Of a stretch of DNA of 64,000 nt, positions 8,762 through 16,709 are shown in pieces. The translations under genes and the position numbers were made by a program. The stretch lies in NCBI GenBank assembly GCA_964202895.1, contig CAXNJM010000001.1, positions 620,001 through 684,000 on the forward strand, given 5' to 3'. Each line of letters starts with the position of its first letter. The first letter of the stretch is position 1. Source of the DNA: JAJTDS01 sp964202895 (GTDB lineage Bacteria > Pseudomonadota > Alphaproteobacteria > Rickettsiales > UBA1997). The notes below the pieces were generated by a model. That model was not told the DNA's origin. It saw only the letters and a list, made by a program, of their open reading frames with translations, and ran no database searches.

Positions 8762-9714
8762 ATTGAGTAGTAAACTTGATTAATTATATTTCTTGCCAAC
8801 TCATAATCAAGCCTTCTTCTATATTTTAAATCTCTTCTTAGGCCCTTAAATGGAGTTAAAAATATATCAAATGTCTCTTTTCTAAACTCATTTATCATTT
8901 CATTAAGATTTTTCACCAATTTATCAATATCGCAATCAATTGAAATTCTAGTAATGCTTCTTGAAGAATTGCCAATTTTATTAGGATCTATATCTTCGCC
9001 ATTACAGAATCTAATAGAAGGCTCAATCGTGTTATCTATTGCTATTAAACCAAGACCTCCTTTTTTATCATTAAACTTCATTGTGATTTTTTTATTATTT
9101 TTCGGCAATTTTTTCTCGAAATAACTTAACATTCCAACAAATTCTTTATCTTCATAAATCTCAACATCATCTGCTTTTTCTTTAAATAAAGCGAGGCAAA
9201 CAGGATGTTCGGTATCATTAAACATTTTATTATTAAGCAAAATATAGTGAGATAATCTACCTCTAAAGAGTTTTGAATTTAAAAAAGAAGCGGGAATTAT
9301 AACGCCGACATTTTGACAATTTTGCAAGCATTTATCAAGTGCAAATTTATAAAGATCATTATATGCCGTTTCTGGAAAAAATAAACCTCTTCTTTTTGCA
9401 GAATTTTGAGCTAAATAAGGCGGATTTGTTATGCAGACATTGTAATTTGTAGGAAAATTTTTTAGGCTATCTCTAAATAAAACATCTTGATTTTTCGGCT
9501 CTATATCATAAGAAATAAAATTATTGCACAAGTTCATTTTCTTTAGCATTTTTATTAAATTATTACTTCCCGCAAAAGGTTCTAAGATAGTGTTATCTTT
9601 TAGATTGCATTGATTTGACCAATCTTCAAATGCTTTATTATTAAATGGATTATATTCAGTAAAATATTGACCATTAGTTCTTTTGTTATCAATAAAATCA
9701 AACAGCATAAGCAT
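8758..9714 (-). CDS. Type II DNA adenine (N6) methyltransferase
   Basis: SAM-dependent modification enzyme that protects host DNA from its cognate endonuclease. Motif I-like LEPFAGSNNLIKML (around residue 43) binds SAM. The catalytic NPPY motif appears in CITNPPYLAQNSAKRRG (around residue 97). The order SAM motif, catalytic motif, then a target-recognition region of about 150 residues at the C-terminus suggests the gamma class. The product is 318 residues. The start could be M1 or M3 (MLMLF). It is transcribed first in the pair, so the methyltransferase is made before the nuclease, which is consistent with safe establishment in a new host. Confidence 0.88.
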   Translation of the reverse strand: MLMLFDFIDNKRTNGQYFTEYNPFNNKAFEDWSNQCNLKDNTILEPFAGSNNLIKMLKKMNLCNNFISYDIEPKNQDVLFRDSLKNFPTNYNVCITNPPYLAQNSAKRRGLFFPETAYNDLYKFALDKCLQNCQNVGVIIPASFLNSKLFRGRLSHYILLNNKMFNDTEHPVCLALFKEKADDVEIYEDKEFVGMLSYFEKKLPKNNKKITMKFNDKKGGLGLIAIDNTIEPSIRFCNGEDIDPNKIGNSSRSITRISIDCDIDKLVKNLNEMINEFRKETFDIFLTPFKGLRRDLKYRRRLDYELARNIINQVYYSI

Positions 9715-9803
9715 AAAGTAATTTATAAAGTAAAATAGATTAAAAATATTGTTTCTTAAATTTGCAACATTTTTAATCTATTGCAACAAATAATTATAAT
9801 AAT

Positions 9804-11093
9804 TTACCTAGCTTCAACAATAACTGAACCACCTTGACCGCCACCAATACAGATGGTTGCTAGTCCTGTGGCTAAATCTCTTCTTCTTAATTCTCGCAAT
9901 AGATGAATAATAATTCTTGATCCACTCATACCAACGGGGTGACCAAGGGCAATAGCTCCACCATTAACATTAAGCTTGTTGATGTCTATTTCGCCAATTG
10001 CAGAGCAATCAAAATTTTTACGACAAAATTCTTCACTAGCAAATGCCCTCACACAGCCAATAACTTGAGCTGAAAAAGCTTCGTTAATTTCAATCAAATC
10101 AAAATCATTAAGTTTTAATTTTGTTTTATCTAAGAGTTTTTTAGTTGAGAAAACTGGCCCAAGACCCATTAAAGAAGGATCTAAACCGGAAAAAGCGAAA
10201 TCTCTAATAAACCCTAAAGGTGTAATGCCAAGCTCTTTAGCCTTAGATTCAGACATTAATATTGCCATCGAGGCACCATCGGTAATCTGGGAAGAATTAC
10301 CAACAGTAACGGTTCCTGTAATTTTATCAAAATAAGGCTTTAATTTTGACAAATCTTCAATGGTTTGATTTTTTCTAACACCTTCATCTGTTTCTATCAT
10401 CATTGAGTTTTTTTCATCATAGTTAAATATTGGAATAATTTCTTCTGCAAATTTCTTAAGACTAGCTGGGTTTGATGCCAATAAATGGCTTCGCAAAGCA
10501 AATTCATCTTGCTCTTGACGAGTAATTTTAAAATTAGAAGCAATTTTTTCAGCAGTTAAGCCCATTATCAACCCAGACAATGGGTCAGTTAATCCTTGCA
10601 TCAAACCTATTACTGGTTTTAAAAATTTTAGACGAATTTTAGATATAATTTTTAATTTATGACCAATGCTTTTAGCTCGAGAAATCTCGGCGATAATATC
10701 AGTAATTTGCTTGCCGAATAATAAGGGAATATTTGACATCGATTCAACCCCGCCACATAAGATAATATTGGCATCGCCATTATTAATTTTAGAACATGCT
10801 GAAGTAAATGCCTCCATACCTGATGCACAATTACGATGAACTGTGTAGGCGGGCACGGAATAAGGAACTCCAGCTCTAACCGCGATAACTCTTGCAATAT
10901 TTGCAGAGTCTGCGGGCTGTGCCACATTGCCAATAATTACTTCATCAATTTGATGAGGAGAAATAGAGGAGCGAATCATGGTTTCTTTCGCAATCATTGC
11001 CCCCAATTGTTGAGCTGATAAATTTTTTAGCACTCCGCCCGCTTTACCCATTGGAGATCTAAAACCATCTATAATTGCAATTCTTTCTTTCAT
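9804..11093 (-). CDS. fadI: Acetyl-CoA C-acyltransferase (beta-ketothiolase), FadI type
   Basis: Thiolase that cleaves 3-ketoacyl-CoA to acetyl-CoA and a shortened acyl-CoA, the last step of fatty-acid beta-oxidation. The nucleophilic Cys is in HRNCASGMEA (about Cys89). NEAFSAQ, GHPVGMSGSR and the C-terminal CIGGGQGG complete the active site. The insertion after residue 140 (KLKIISKIRLKFLKPVIGL) and the 429-residue length fit FadI rather than the shorter FadA. The frame extends to 11126, but MKERIAIIDGFRSP at 11093 matches the family start. Its likely partner, a FadJ-type alpha subunit, lies at 45519-47684 rather than in an operon. Confidence 0.93.
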   Translation of the reverse strand: MKERIAIIDGFRSPMGKAGGVLKNLSAQQLGAMIAKETMIRSSISPHQIDEVIIGNVAQPADSANIARVIAVRAGVPYSVPAYTVHRNCASGMEAFTSACSKINNGDANIILCGGVESMSNIPLLFGKQITDIIAEISRAKSIGHKLKIISKIRLKFLKPVIGLMQGLTDPLSGLIMGLTAEKIASNFKITRQEQDEFALRSHLLASNPASLKKFAEEIIPIFNYDEKNSMMIETDEGVRKNQTIEDLSKLKPYFDKITGTVTVGNSSQITDGASMAILMSESKAKELGITPLGFIRDFAFSGLDPSLMGLGPVFSTKKLLDKTKLKLNDFDLIEINEAFSAQVIGCVRAFASEEFCRKNFDCSAIGEIDINKLNVNGGAIALGHPVGMSGSRIIIHLLRELRRRDLATGLATICIGGGQGGSVIVEAR

Positions 11094-11285
11094 AATAAAA
11101 AACTTAAGTTGATAAATAACATTCATTTAAAGCTTTGAAAAACTTTAATCATTGTTTAATAATATTATAAAAATAGAAAAAGTTAAAATTGAAATTAATA
11201 TATTATGGGAGTATTGAATTTCCGCTTTTACAAAAGAAAATAACGACACAATTTGCAGTAAAAGTTAGGGAATTCAAAAGTCCCG

Positions 11286-12926
11286 TTATGATAAATCTTG
11301 CAATGCTCTTACTTCAAGCTTGCAGTCATTTTCTTTATAAGCAATAATTGCATCTACTAAAGCCAAAGCTCCAGATATAGTAGTGCTGTAAGTAACTCCC
11401 TTCATTAATGCTGTTCTTCTAATTGAAAAACTATCTTTGGTTGAGCGAGCTCCTTCAGTTGTGTTAACCACTAAATTAATCTCTTTATTGGCTATCATAT
11501 CAACAACATGGGGCTTTTCTTCGGTAATTTTATTAACAATAGTAACTGCGATTTGATTTTCGGCCAGAAATTTCGCGGTGCCTTTTGTTGCAACGATCTT
11601 AAAACCAGTGGCAATTAATTTTTGAGCAATAACAAGTGATTTAGCCTTATCGCTGTCTTTTACCGACAAAAATGCTAATCCATCTTTTGGCAACTTTACT
11701 CCTGTTGCAATTTGCGCCTTTGCAAATGCCATTGGAAATGTTGTATCTATACCCATTACCTCTCCTGTTGACTTCATTTCAGGGCCTAAAATTATATCAA
11801 CATTGCTGAATCTAGCAAAAGGAAACACCACCTCTTTAACCGCAAAATAGTTTGGCTTTTTTTCTTGCAAGTTAAAATCTTTGAGTTTTTTGCCTATCAT
11901 AATTAAAGATGCTATTTTGGCAATTGGAATAGCAGTTGATTTAGCAACGAAAGGAACTGTTCTTGAGGCTCTAGGGTTAACTTCTAATACAAATATTTCT
12001 TCATCTTTAATTGCAAACTGGATATTCATTAAACCCTTAACATTAAGAGCAATTGCAAGCTTAGTGGTGGCTATTTTTATTTTAGAAATTAATTCTTCGC
12101 TTAAACTATAAGGAGGCAAAGAGCATGCAGAATCTCCGGAATGGATTCCCGCTTCTTCGATATGCTGCATTACTCCTGCGACAAAAACATCTTCTCCATC
12201 ACATAAAGCATCAACATCAACTTCAATGGCATCGGTTAAAAATTTGTCAATCAATAAAGGCCCAGTTTCAAAAATATCAACATAATCGGTTAAATATTTA
12301 TTTAAATATTCGTAATCATAAATAATTGCCATACCCTTACCGCCTAAGACATATGAAGGCCTGACCACAATTGGAAACTCTATCTCGCTAGCCTTTTCTA
12401 CAACTTGCTTGGCAGAATAGGCGATGCTATTTTTAGGCTGATTAAGATTGAGATCTTGCAATAGTTTTTTGAATCTATCTCTATCTTCAGCCAAATCAAT
12501 CATATCGGGAGAGGTTCCAATAATTGGAACATTTTGCTCTTGTAAAAATTTTGCTAAGCTAAGAGGAGTTTGACCTCCAAATTGAATATTAACCCCTAAA
12601 AGCTTGCCATTACTCATTTCTTTTCTTACTAATTCAATAACATCTTCATTAGTCAATGGCTCAAAATATAGCCTATCTGAGCTGTCATAGTCGGTAGAAA
12701 CGGTTTCTGGATTGCAATTTACCATAATTGCTTCGATATTATGCTCTCTAAATGCAGATGCAGAATGCACGCAGGTGTAATCAAATTCAATGCCCTGACC
12801 TATTCTATTAGGGCCACTGCCTAAAATAATGACTTTATCGCGATTCGTTGGCTTAGATTCGCAATTATCTTCTTGGTATAGGTTTGGTCTATTTCGGTTA
12901 ATAGAATTAATATTTTCATCATTCAT
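11286..12926 (-). CDS. carB: Carbamoyl-phosphate synthase large chain, C-terminal half only
   Basis: Full CarB is about 1,070 residues made of two homologous halves; this gene encodes 546 residues matching only the second half. After about 13 unfamiliar residues it enters the inter-half linker (NRPNLYQEDNCESKPTNRDK). It then has the ATP-grasp domain of the carbamate-kinase half (ILGSGPNRIGQGIEFDYTCVH, VNCNPETVSTDYDSSDRLYFEP, VLEVNPRASRT) and the regulatory MGS-like domain. The frame is clean, with no internal stops. The 152 bp upstream are non-coding, so the N-half is not adjacent. It may be a split gene with its partner elsewhere or the remnant of a broken one. Confidence is for identity, not activity. 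Confidence 0.9.
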   Translation of the reverse strand: MNDENINSINRNRPNLYQEDNCESKPTNRDKVIILGSGPNRIGQGIEFDYTCVHSASAFREHNIEAIMVNCNPETVSTDYDSSDRLYFEPLTNEDVIELVRKEMSNGKLLGVNIQFGGQTPLSLAKFLQEQNVPIIGTSPDMIDLAEDRDRFKKLLQDLNLNQPKNSIAYSAKQVVEKASEIEFPIVVRPSYVLGGKGMAIIYDYEYLNKYLTDYVDIFETGPLLIDKFLTDAIEVDVDALCDGEDVFVAGVMQHIEEAGIHSGDSACSLPPYSLSEELISKIKIATTKLAIALNVKGLMNIQFAIKDEEIFVLEVNPRASRTVPFVAKSTAIPIAKIASLIMIGKKLKDFNLQEKKPNYFAVKEVVFPFARFSNVDIILGPEMKSTGEVMGIDTTFPMAFAKAQIATGVKLPKDGLAFLSVKDSDKAKSLVIAQKLIATGFKIVATKGTAKFLAENQIAVTIVNKITEEKPHVVDMIANKEINLVVNTTEGARSTKDSFSIRRTALMKGVTYSTTISGALALVDAIIAYKENDCKLEVRALQDLS

Positions 12927-13078
12927 AAAAAAACATTCAACTTATATTATGTGTTAACCCTTAAAAATTAAGCGGGAAAATTAAGGGAGAAAATTAAAGG
13001 AGGAAAATTATTTTTAAAATTAATTTAACAAAGAGATTTTAATCAATCATTTTATAATGCAAAATATTTTATTATCTT

Positions 13079-14188
13079 TTAGAATTTTTCTTTGTAAAAA
13101 ATCAATAAAATGGCTATTGATAAATAAATCATCGCCATAATCCAGCTTGCTGAAATAACTGAAATTAAGCCTGCCGAACCAAGAGTAACTGCTATATTAT
13201 CAAAAATATAAAGCCCAACTCCCGTTAAAACTCCTAAAAAAATCATTATAAAAGCTTTTTGATTACGAATATGATTAATCGCAAAAAACCCCGCTATAAT
13301 TGACATAATCGCAAATATTAGTGGCCTAGTTAGCAAGTGATGATAACGAACCCTAAATTTCAAAGAGGAGATGCCTTCATTATTAAGCTCTTTAATAATT
13401 TGCGGCAATTCAAAAATAGTAAATAATTTTACATCCTGAAAATTATTGCGGATAATATTATTGATAAAACTTTCTTGAATATTGGTTTTGATAGTAGTTT
13501 GCAGGCTTTTTTTATTGATTAAATCACTGCCATTAATTATTGCATCTTTTATAAGCCATTGATTTTGCTTGAAAAAAACCTCTTTGGCATCAATTTTTTT
13601 ATAAAAAATGCCATCATCGTTAAAAAACCAAAAACTAACATTGATAAAAGAAAGATTCTGCGGATCTACCTTTTCCATTTTTATCAATATTTCTTCATCT
13701 TGATTTTCAAGATTAGCTTGCTTAATCCAAACCCCCCCTGAAAATTCAATAATATTTTTAGATTCTTTCTTAAGCCCAACATTTTCAAGCTCTCTTAGTT
13801 TGTTAATGGCAAAACCATTTAATGAAGCAAATAATGTTACCCATAATATGCCAATAAAAAATGATGTTAATGCAATTGGCTCAATGATATCCCACAAAGA
13901 AAAGCTACTATTACGGATTGCGGTTATTTCGCTCTTACTAGCAAGGGTAAATAAGGCAATAATTGCAGATAAAAGAATTATTGAAGATGAAAATTCATCA
14001 ACGAATCCGACACTACTAATAACAGCAAGCAGAAGTGTTTTAAAAATAGACAAATTTGCTTCTCTCGCCTTTTCAAAAATTTCGATTAGCCCAATTAGTG
14101 AACCCAAAAAGAAACAAGCAATTAAAATTTGCAAGAATCTAGTTAGAAAACTTTTAATTAAATAGCGATTAATTAATTTAATAAACAT
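13079..14188 (-). CDS. lptG: LPS export permease LptG
   Basis: Inner-membrane half of the LptB2FG ABC transporter that extracts LPS from the inner membrane. The 369 residues have the YjgP/YjgQ architecture: three N-terminal membrane helices (INRYLIKSFLTRFLQILIACFFLG onward), a periplasmic beta-jellyroll of about 150 residues, then three C-terminal helices from about residue 285. LLSAIIALFTLASKSEITAIRNSSFSLWDI is the conserved coupling-helix region. Start is 7 bp downstream of the lptF stop, so the two are cotranscribed. LptF and LptG are assigned by order and by length; swapping them is possible but unlikely. Confidence 0.92.
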   Translation of the reverse strand: MFIKLINRYLIKSFLTRFLQILIACFFLGSLIGLIEIFEKAREANLSIFKTLLLAVISSVGFVDEFSSSIILLSAIIALFTLASKSEITAIRNSSFSLWDIIEPIALTSFFIGILWVTLFASLNGFAINKLRELENVGLKKESKNIIEFSGGVWIKQANLENQDEEILIKMEKVDPQNLSFINVSFWFFNDDGIFYKKIDAKEVFFKQNQWLIKDAIINGSDLINKKSLQTTIKTNIQESFINNIIRNNFQDVKLFTIFELPQIIKELNNEGISSLKFRVRYHHLLTRPLIFAIMSIIAGFFAINHIRNQKAFIMIFLGVLTGVGLYIFDNIAVTLGSAGLISVISASWIMAMIYLSIAILLIFYKEKF

Positions 14189-14194
14189 TTTAAC

Positions 14195-15292
14195 TTATAG
14201 GTTGGAGAAAAATTTGCGGTATAAATAGTCGCAAAATATATAAAAAATAACTATTCCAGCATTAATTAAGAATATATTTATTATTTTATCAAAAGATATC
14301 ATGATATCAGTTATAATGATATTGATAATTAAAAACAGCATTGCAAATAATGTTGCCCCCGCTATATTTTTTAAGCCTCCATGGCGAGCAAAATTTTCTT
14401 TCAGAATAAAAAATAAAGCAATCATAACAAGAAAAAATGGAAATAACGGATAAAGAAATCTTTGATAAATTTCAATATTATATTCCGATTGCTCTGAATC
14501 ACTCAAAATGCGAGCAGGGTTAAATAATTCTAGTAAATATTGCTCCTGTGGCTTCCATTTTATTTGATTATTATTGTCAGCATTGTTTTCCGTAAGATTC
14601 AAAATATATTCTTGAAAATATAATATATCTGATTTTTGAGTAGTTGGATTAAATCTTTGAATCGAGCCATTATTCATTTCAAGCAAGATAACTCCCTTTT
14701 CTGCGATAATTTTACCAGTTTCTGCGGTGATGGTTAAGATATTGTTAGCGGATCTTTGGTCGTGAATCAATATTCCGTAGAGCCTATTTCGTTTATCTTG
14801 AAATTTAGTGTAGATAGTAATTTTTTTAAACTGCTCAAAAGTTTTAGGATTAACCTTAAATTTAAAATAATTATTTTGTAGATTAAGCTTAGATATTTTT
14901 AACTCCTTATTGGCAAATGGAATTAAATAAAAAGATAAATAAAAAGAGAAAATAGTGAATAATAAACCAATAAATAATGCCGGCGATGCTATTTTAAGCC
15001 TACTCAAGCCACTATTTTTGAGAATGGTGATTTCATTATTGCGACTAAATTTTTGATAAGTCATTAAAGTTGCCGTAAATAAGCTAATCGGAGCACCGAA
15101 TAATAGCAATTTTGGCAAAATTAAAAGGAACATCTTCCATAGTTCTGTAAGAGCGATGCCGTTTTCTGTGATATATTGAATAAAGACAACAATTTTACTA
15201 AACCAAATCAATGATATAAAAACAAAAATTATGGCAAAAAAGCTCAAAAGAAGATTTTTAATAATGTATCTTTGATAAATTTTAGTTATCAT
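14195..15292 (-). CDS. lptF: LPS export permease LptF
   Basis: Second permease subunit of the LptB2FG transporter, of the same YjgP/YjgQ fold. Six predicted membrane helices flank a periplasmic domain (about residues 130-265). The coupling-helix region reads LMTYQKFSRNNEITILKNSGLSRLKI, typical of LptF. The product is 365 residues. It lies between uppP (12 bp upstream) and lptG (7 bp downstream) on the minus strand, forming an envelope-biogenesis run. Together with waaA and galU at 40-43 kb it shows that the organism makes LPS. Confidence 0.93.
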   Translation of the reverse strand: MITKIYQRYIIKNLLLSFFAIIFVFISLIWFSKIVVFIQYITENGIALTELWKMFLLILPKLLLFGAPISLFTATLMTYQKFSRNNEITILKNSGLSRLKIASPALFIGLLFTIFSFYLSFYLIPFANKELKISKLNLQNNYFKFKVNPKTFEQFKKITIYTKFQDKRNRLYGILIHDQRSANNILTITAETGKIIAEKGVILLEMNNGSIQRFNPTTQKSDILYFQEYILNLTENNADNNNQIKWKPQEQYLLELFNPARILSDSEQSEYNIEIYQRFLYPLFPFFLVMIALFFILKENFARHGGLKNIAGATLFAMLFLIINIIITDIMISFDKIINIFLINAGIVIFYIFCDYLYRKFFSNL

Positions 15293-15303
15293 TATTTTAA
15301 TTT

Positions 15304-16134
15304 TTAGCTAAATGAGATAATTAGTAAGATTAAGGCACCAATAATAATGCGATAAGTTGCAAAAATTAAAAAATTATTTTTCGCAACAAATGAAATTAAC
15401 CATTTAATCACAACTAAACTTGATAAAAATGCTATCACACTACCAAAAATAATGAGCTCAATATTTTCAAGGGTTAAGTCTTGATAATTTTTATATAAAT
15501 CAAAAATAGAAGCAGAAAAAATTGTGGGAATTGCCAAAAAAAATGAAAATTCTGTTGCTTTTGCCCTACTAACACCAAGAAACATTGCTCCAATTATAGT
15601 TGCTCCAGACCTTGAAACCCCCGGTATCATTGCCAAGCACTGAAATAACCCTATTAATAGCGAAGATTTAATATTTATTTCTTTCATTTCTTTGTTTTGT
15701 GAAATATTTTTTTGATAAAACTTCTCAACAATTAAAATTATAAAACCGCCAATAAGCATTGATAATGCTATTACTAAAGGGTTAAAAAAATATAACTTGA
15801 TAAATTTATGAAATAATACCCCAAATAATATTGCGGGCAAGAAAGCAATAATGATATTTAATAAAAATTTTTGATTAGTAGAATTAGAGCGAATATTTTT
15901 TATAATATCAAAAATTTTATGTCGATAAACTATTGTAATTGCTAGTATTGCACCAAATTGAATAACAATTTCAAAAAGTTGATTTTTTATTGAATTAAAA
16001 TTAATAAGATAAGAAGCGATTAGTAAATGAGCGGTTGAAGAAACGGGGATAAATTCAGTTATTCCCTCTATTAAGCCCATTATCATTGCCTTAAAGAAAC
16101 TATTTTGAAATAATGCGAATGATTGAATGTCCAT
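15304..16134 (-). CDS. uppP: Undecaprenyl-diphosphatase
   Basis: BacA-type membrane phosphatase that dephosphorylates undecaprenyl diphosphate to recycle the lipid carrier for peptidoglycan and surface glycans. Both catalytic motifs are present: EGITEFIPVSSTAH (about residues 23-36) and PGVSRSGATI (about residues 173-182). The protein is 276 residues with about eight hydrophobic helices. It heads the uppP/lptF/lptG run and begins 47 bp downstream of the tRNA-Leu gene on the same strand, so readthrough from the tRNA promoter is possible. Confidence 0.96.
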   Translation of the reverse strand: MDIQSFALFQNSFFKAMIMGLIEGITEFIPVSSTAHLLIASYLINFNSIKNQLFEIVIQFGAILAITIVYRHKIFDIIKNIRSNSTNQKFLLNIIIAFLPAILFGVLFHKFIKLYFFNPLVIALSMLIGGFIILIVEKFYQKNISQNKEMKEINIKSSLLIGLFQCLAMIPGVSRSGATIIGAMFLGVSRAKATEFSFFLAIPTIFSASIFDLYKNYQDLTLENIELIIFGSVIAFLSSLVVIKWLISFVAKNNFLIFATYRIIIGALILLIISFS

Positions 16135-16180
16135 AAGAAAGATAGTTAAATGTGGTGAAACAAAGCTTTAATAAAATTTG

Positions 16181-16266
16181 TGGTACCTCTGGTCAGACTC
16201 GAACTGACACATCTAATAGATAATAGATTTTGAGTCTATCGCGTCTACCAATTCCGCCACAGAGGC
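16181..16266 (-). tRNA. tRNA-Leu (anticodon CAA)
   Basis: On the minus strand the sequence reads GCCTCTGTGGCGGAATTGG..., ending in GGTACCA. The acceptor stem GCCTCTG pairs with CAGAGGT (one G-U), discriminator A73 is followed by encoded CCA, and a long variable arm marks a class II tRNA. The anticodon stem ATAGA/TCTAT encloses loop CTCAAAA, giving anticodon CAA (reads UUG). The 86-nt length fits tRNA-Leu. Its 5' flank is the first copy of a 35-bp direct repeat seen again at 16675. Confidence 0.95.
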
Positions 16267-16308
16267 AAATAAATAAAATTATAAAATTATCAGCCCCTAT
16301 AAGTCAAG
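16266..16308. repeat. Direct repeat, copy 1 (tRNA-Leu 5' flank)
   Basis: CAAATAAATAAAATTAT at 16266-16282 and CAGCCCCTATAAGTCAAG at 16291-16308 are repeated exactly at 16675-16691 and 16692-16709. Copy 1 carries one extra AAAATTAT (16283-16290), an 8-bp internal duplication. The repeats bracket about 366 bp of non-coding DNA that holds two palindromic elements. Confidence 0.9.
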
Positions 16309-16417
16309 GCATAATTTAGGCAATTTTTACCCTGTCGATAAAATTTATAATTATATCGATTAGCAAAGTGAAGTCGCGGAGTTTAGAAGATGACAAATTA
16401 GATTTATAAAAGACTGG

Positions 16418-16439
16418 ATCCTGCAACTTCGTGCAGGAT
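16418..16439. repeat. Short palindromic element (ATCCTGC ... GCAGGAT)
   Basis: ATCCTGC at 16418-16424 pairs with GCAGGAT at 16433-16439 around an 8-nt loop, inside CTGGATCCTGC...GCAGGATGACAG. The general form TGGATCC..., hairpin, ...GGATGACA resembles dispersed palindromic repeats common in Rickettsia and other alphaproteobacterial genomes. Family membership is from memory. Confidence 0.6.
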
Positions 16440-16450
16440 GACAGGTGATT

Positions 16451-16583
16451 TGGCTTCAGGCTTTCTACTAAAGGCAACAAGGGGTTTCAACACCTTGGCT
16501 TAATGATAACGGAATGCAACTTCACCACAAGGGGTTGAAACCCCCAAGAATAATATGTTGCCGTTAGTGGAGGTTCGAAGCTA
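16451..16583. repeat. Imperfect 133-bp palindrome
   Basis: The left arm (TGGCTTC...CTACTAAAGGCAACA...GGGGTTTCAACACCTTGG, 16451-16498) aligns with the reverse complement of the right arm (16525-16583; GGGGTTTCAACCCCTTG, GGCAACA, CTCCACTAACG, GCTTCG). The arms form a long bulged hairpin with a loop of about 26 nt. It could be a MITE-like or RPE-like element, or a structured RNA. No transposase is nearby. Confidence 0.6.
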
Positions 16584-16674
16584 AAAAAAGAATATGAATT
16601 AGAATTGTAATTTATTTAATAATTAATAATCTTCGTGGAAATATAGGCAAAAAGGCTAATCATTACCACTTTTA

Positions 16675-16709
16675 CAAATAAATAAAATTATCAGCCCCTA
16701 TAAGTCAAG
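16675..16709. repeat. Direct repeat, copy 2 (forms the 3' end of the pentapeptide gene)
   Basis: Exact match, minus the 8-bp insert, to the tRNA-Leu 5' flank at 16266-16308. The right part of this copy encodes the last residues (NLTYRG, stop) of the pentapeptide-repeat protein. It is followed by a 15-bp tandem repeat of TATTTGAAGTCCCTG type (about 16710-16737). Confidence 0.9.

Larger units (their letters stand above)
16309..16690. other. Non-coding stretch between tRNA-Leu and pentapeptide-repeat gene
   Basis: No gene is visible. The stretch contains a short hairpin (16418-16439), a larger imperfect palindrome (16451-16583) and the start of the second copy of the tRNA-flanking direct repeat. 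It looks like an accumulation of small repeats or a non-autonomous insertion rather than coding DNA. Confidence 0.6.

Noticed and set aside
10652..11018. Open frames inside fadI on both strands.
   Set aside because: They overlap a clear thiolase gene and have no family features.
11213..11285. Imperfect inverted repeat (GAATTTCCGCTTTTAC and GTAAAAGTTAGGGAATTC) downstream of the carB half.
   Set aside because: Two or more mismatches and no T-run on the needed strand; too weak to call a terminator.
12992..13005. AAAGGAGGAAAA on the plus strand looks like a strong Shine-Dalgarno site.
   Set aside because: No plausible start codon and open frame follow on that strand; genes on both sides are on the minus strand.
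12927..13078. Possible remnant of the CarB N-terminal half upstream of carB.
   Set aside because: All frames are stop-rich AT sequence with no CarB-like residues; the N-half is absent here.
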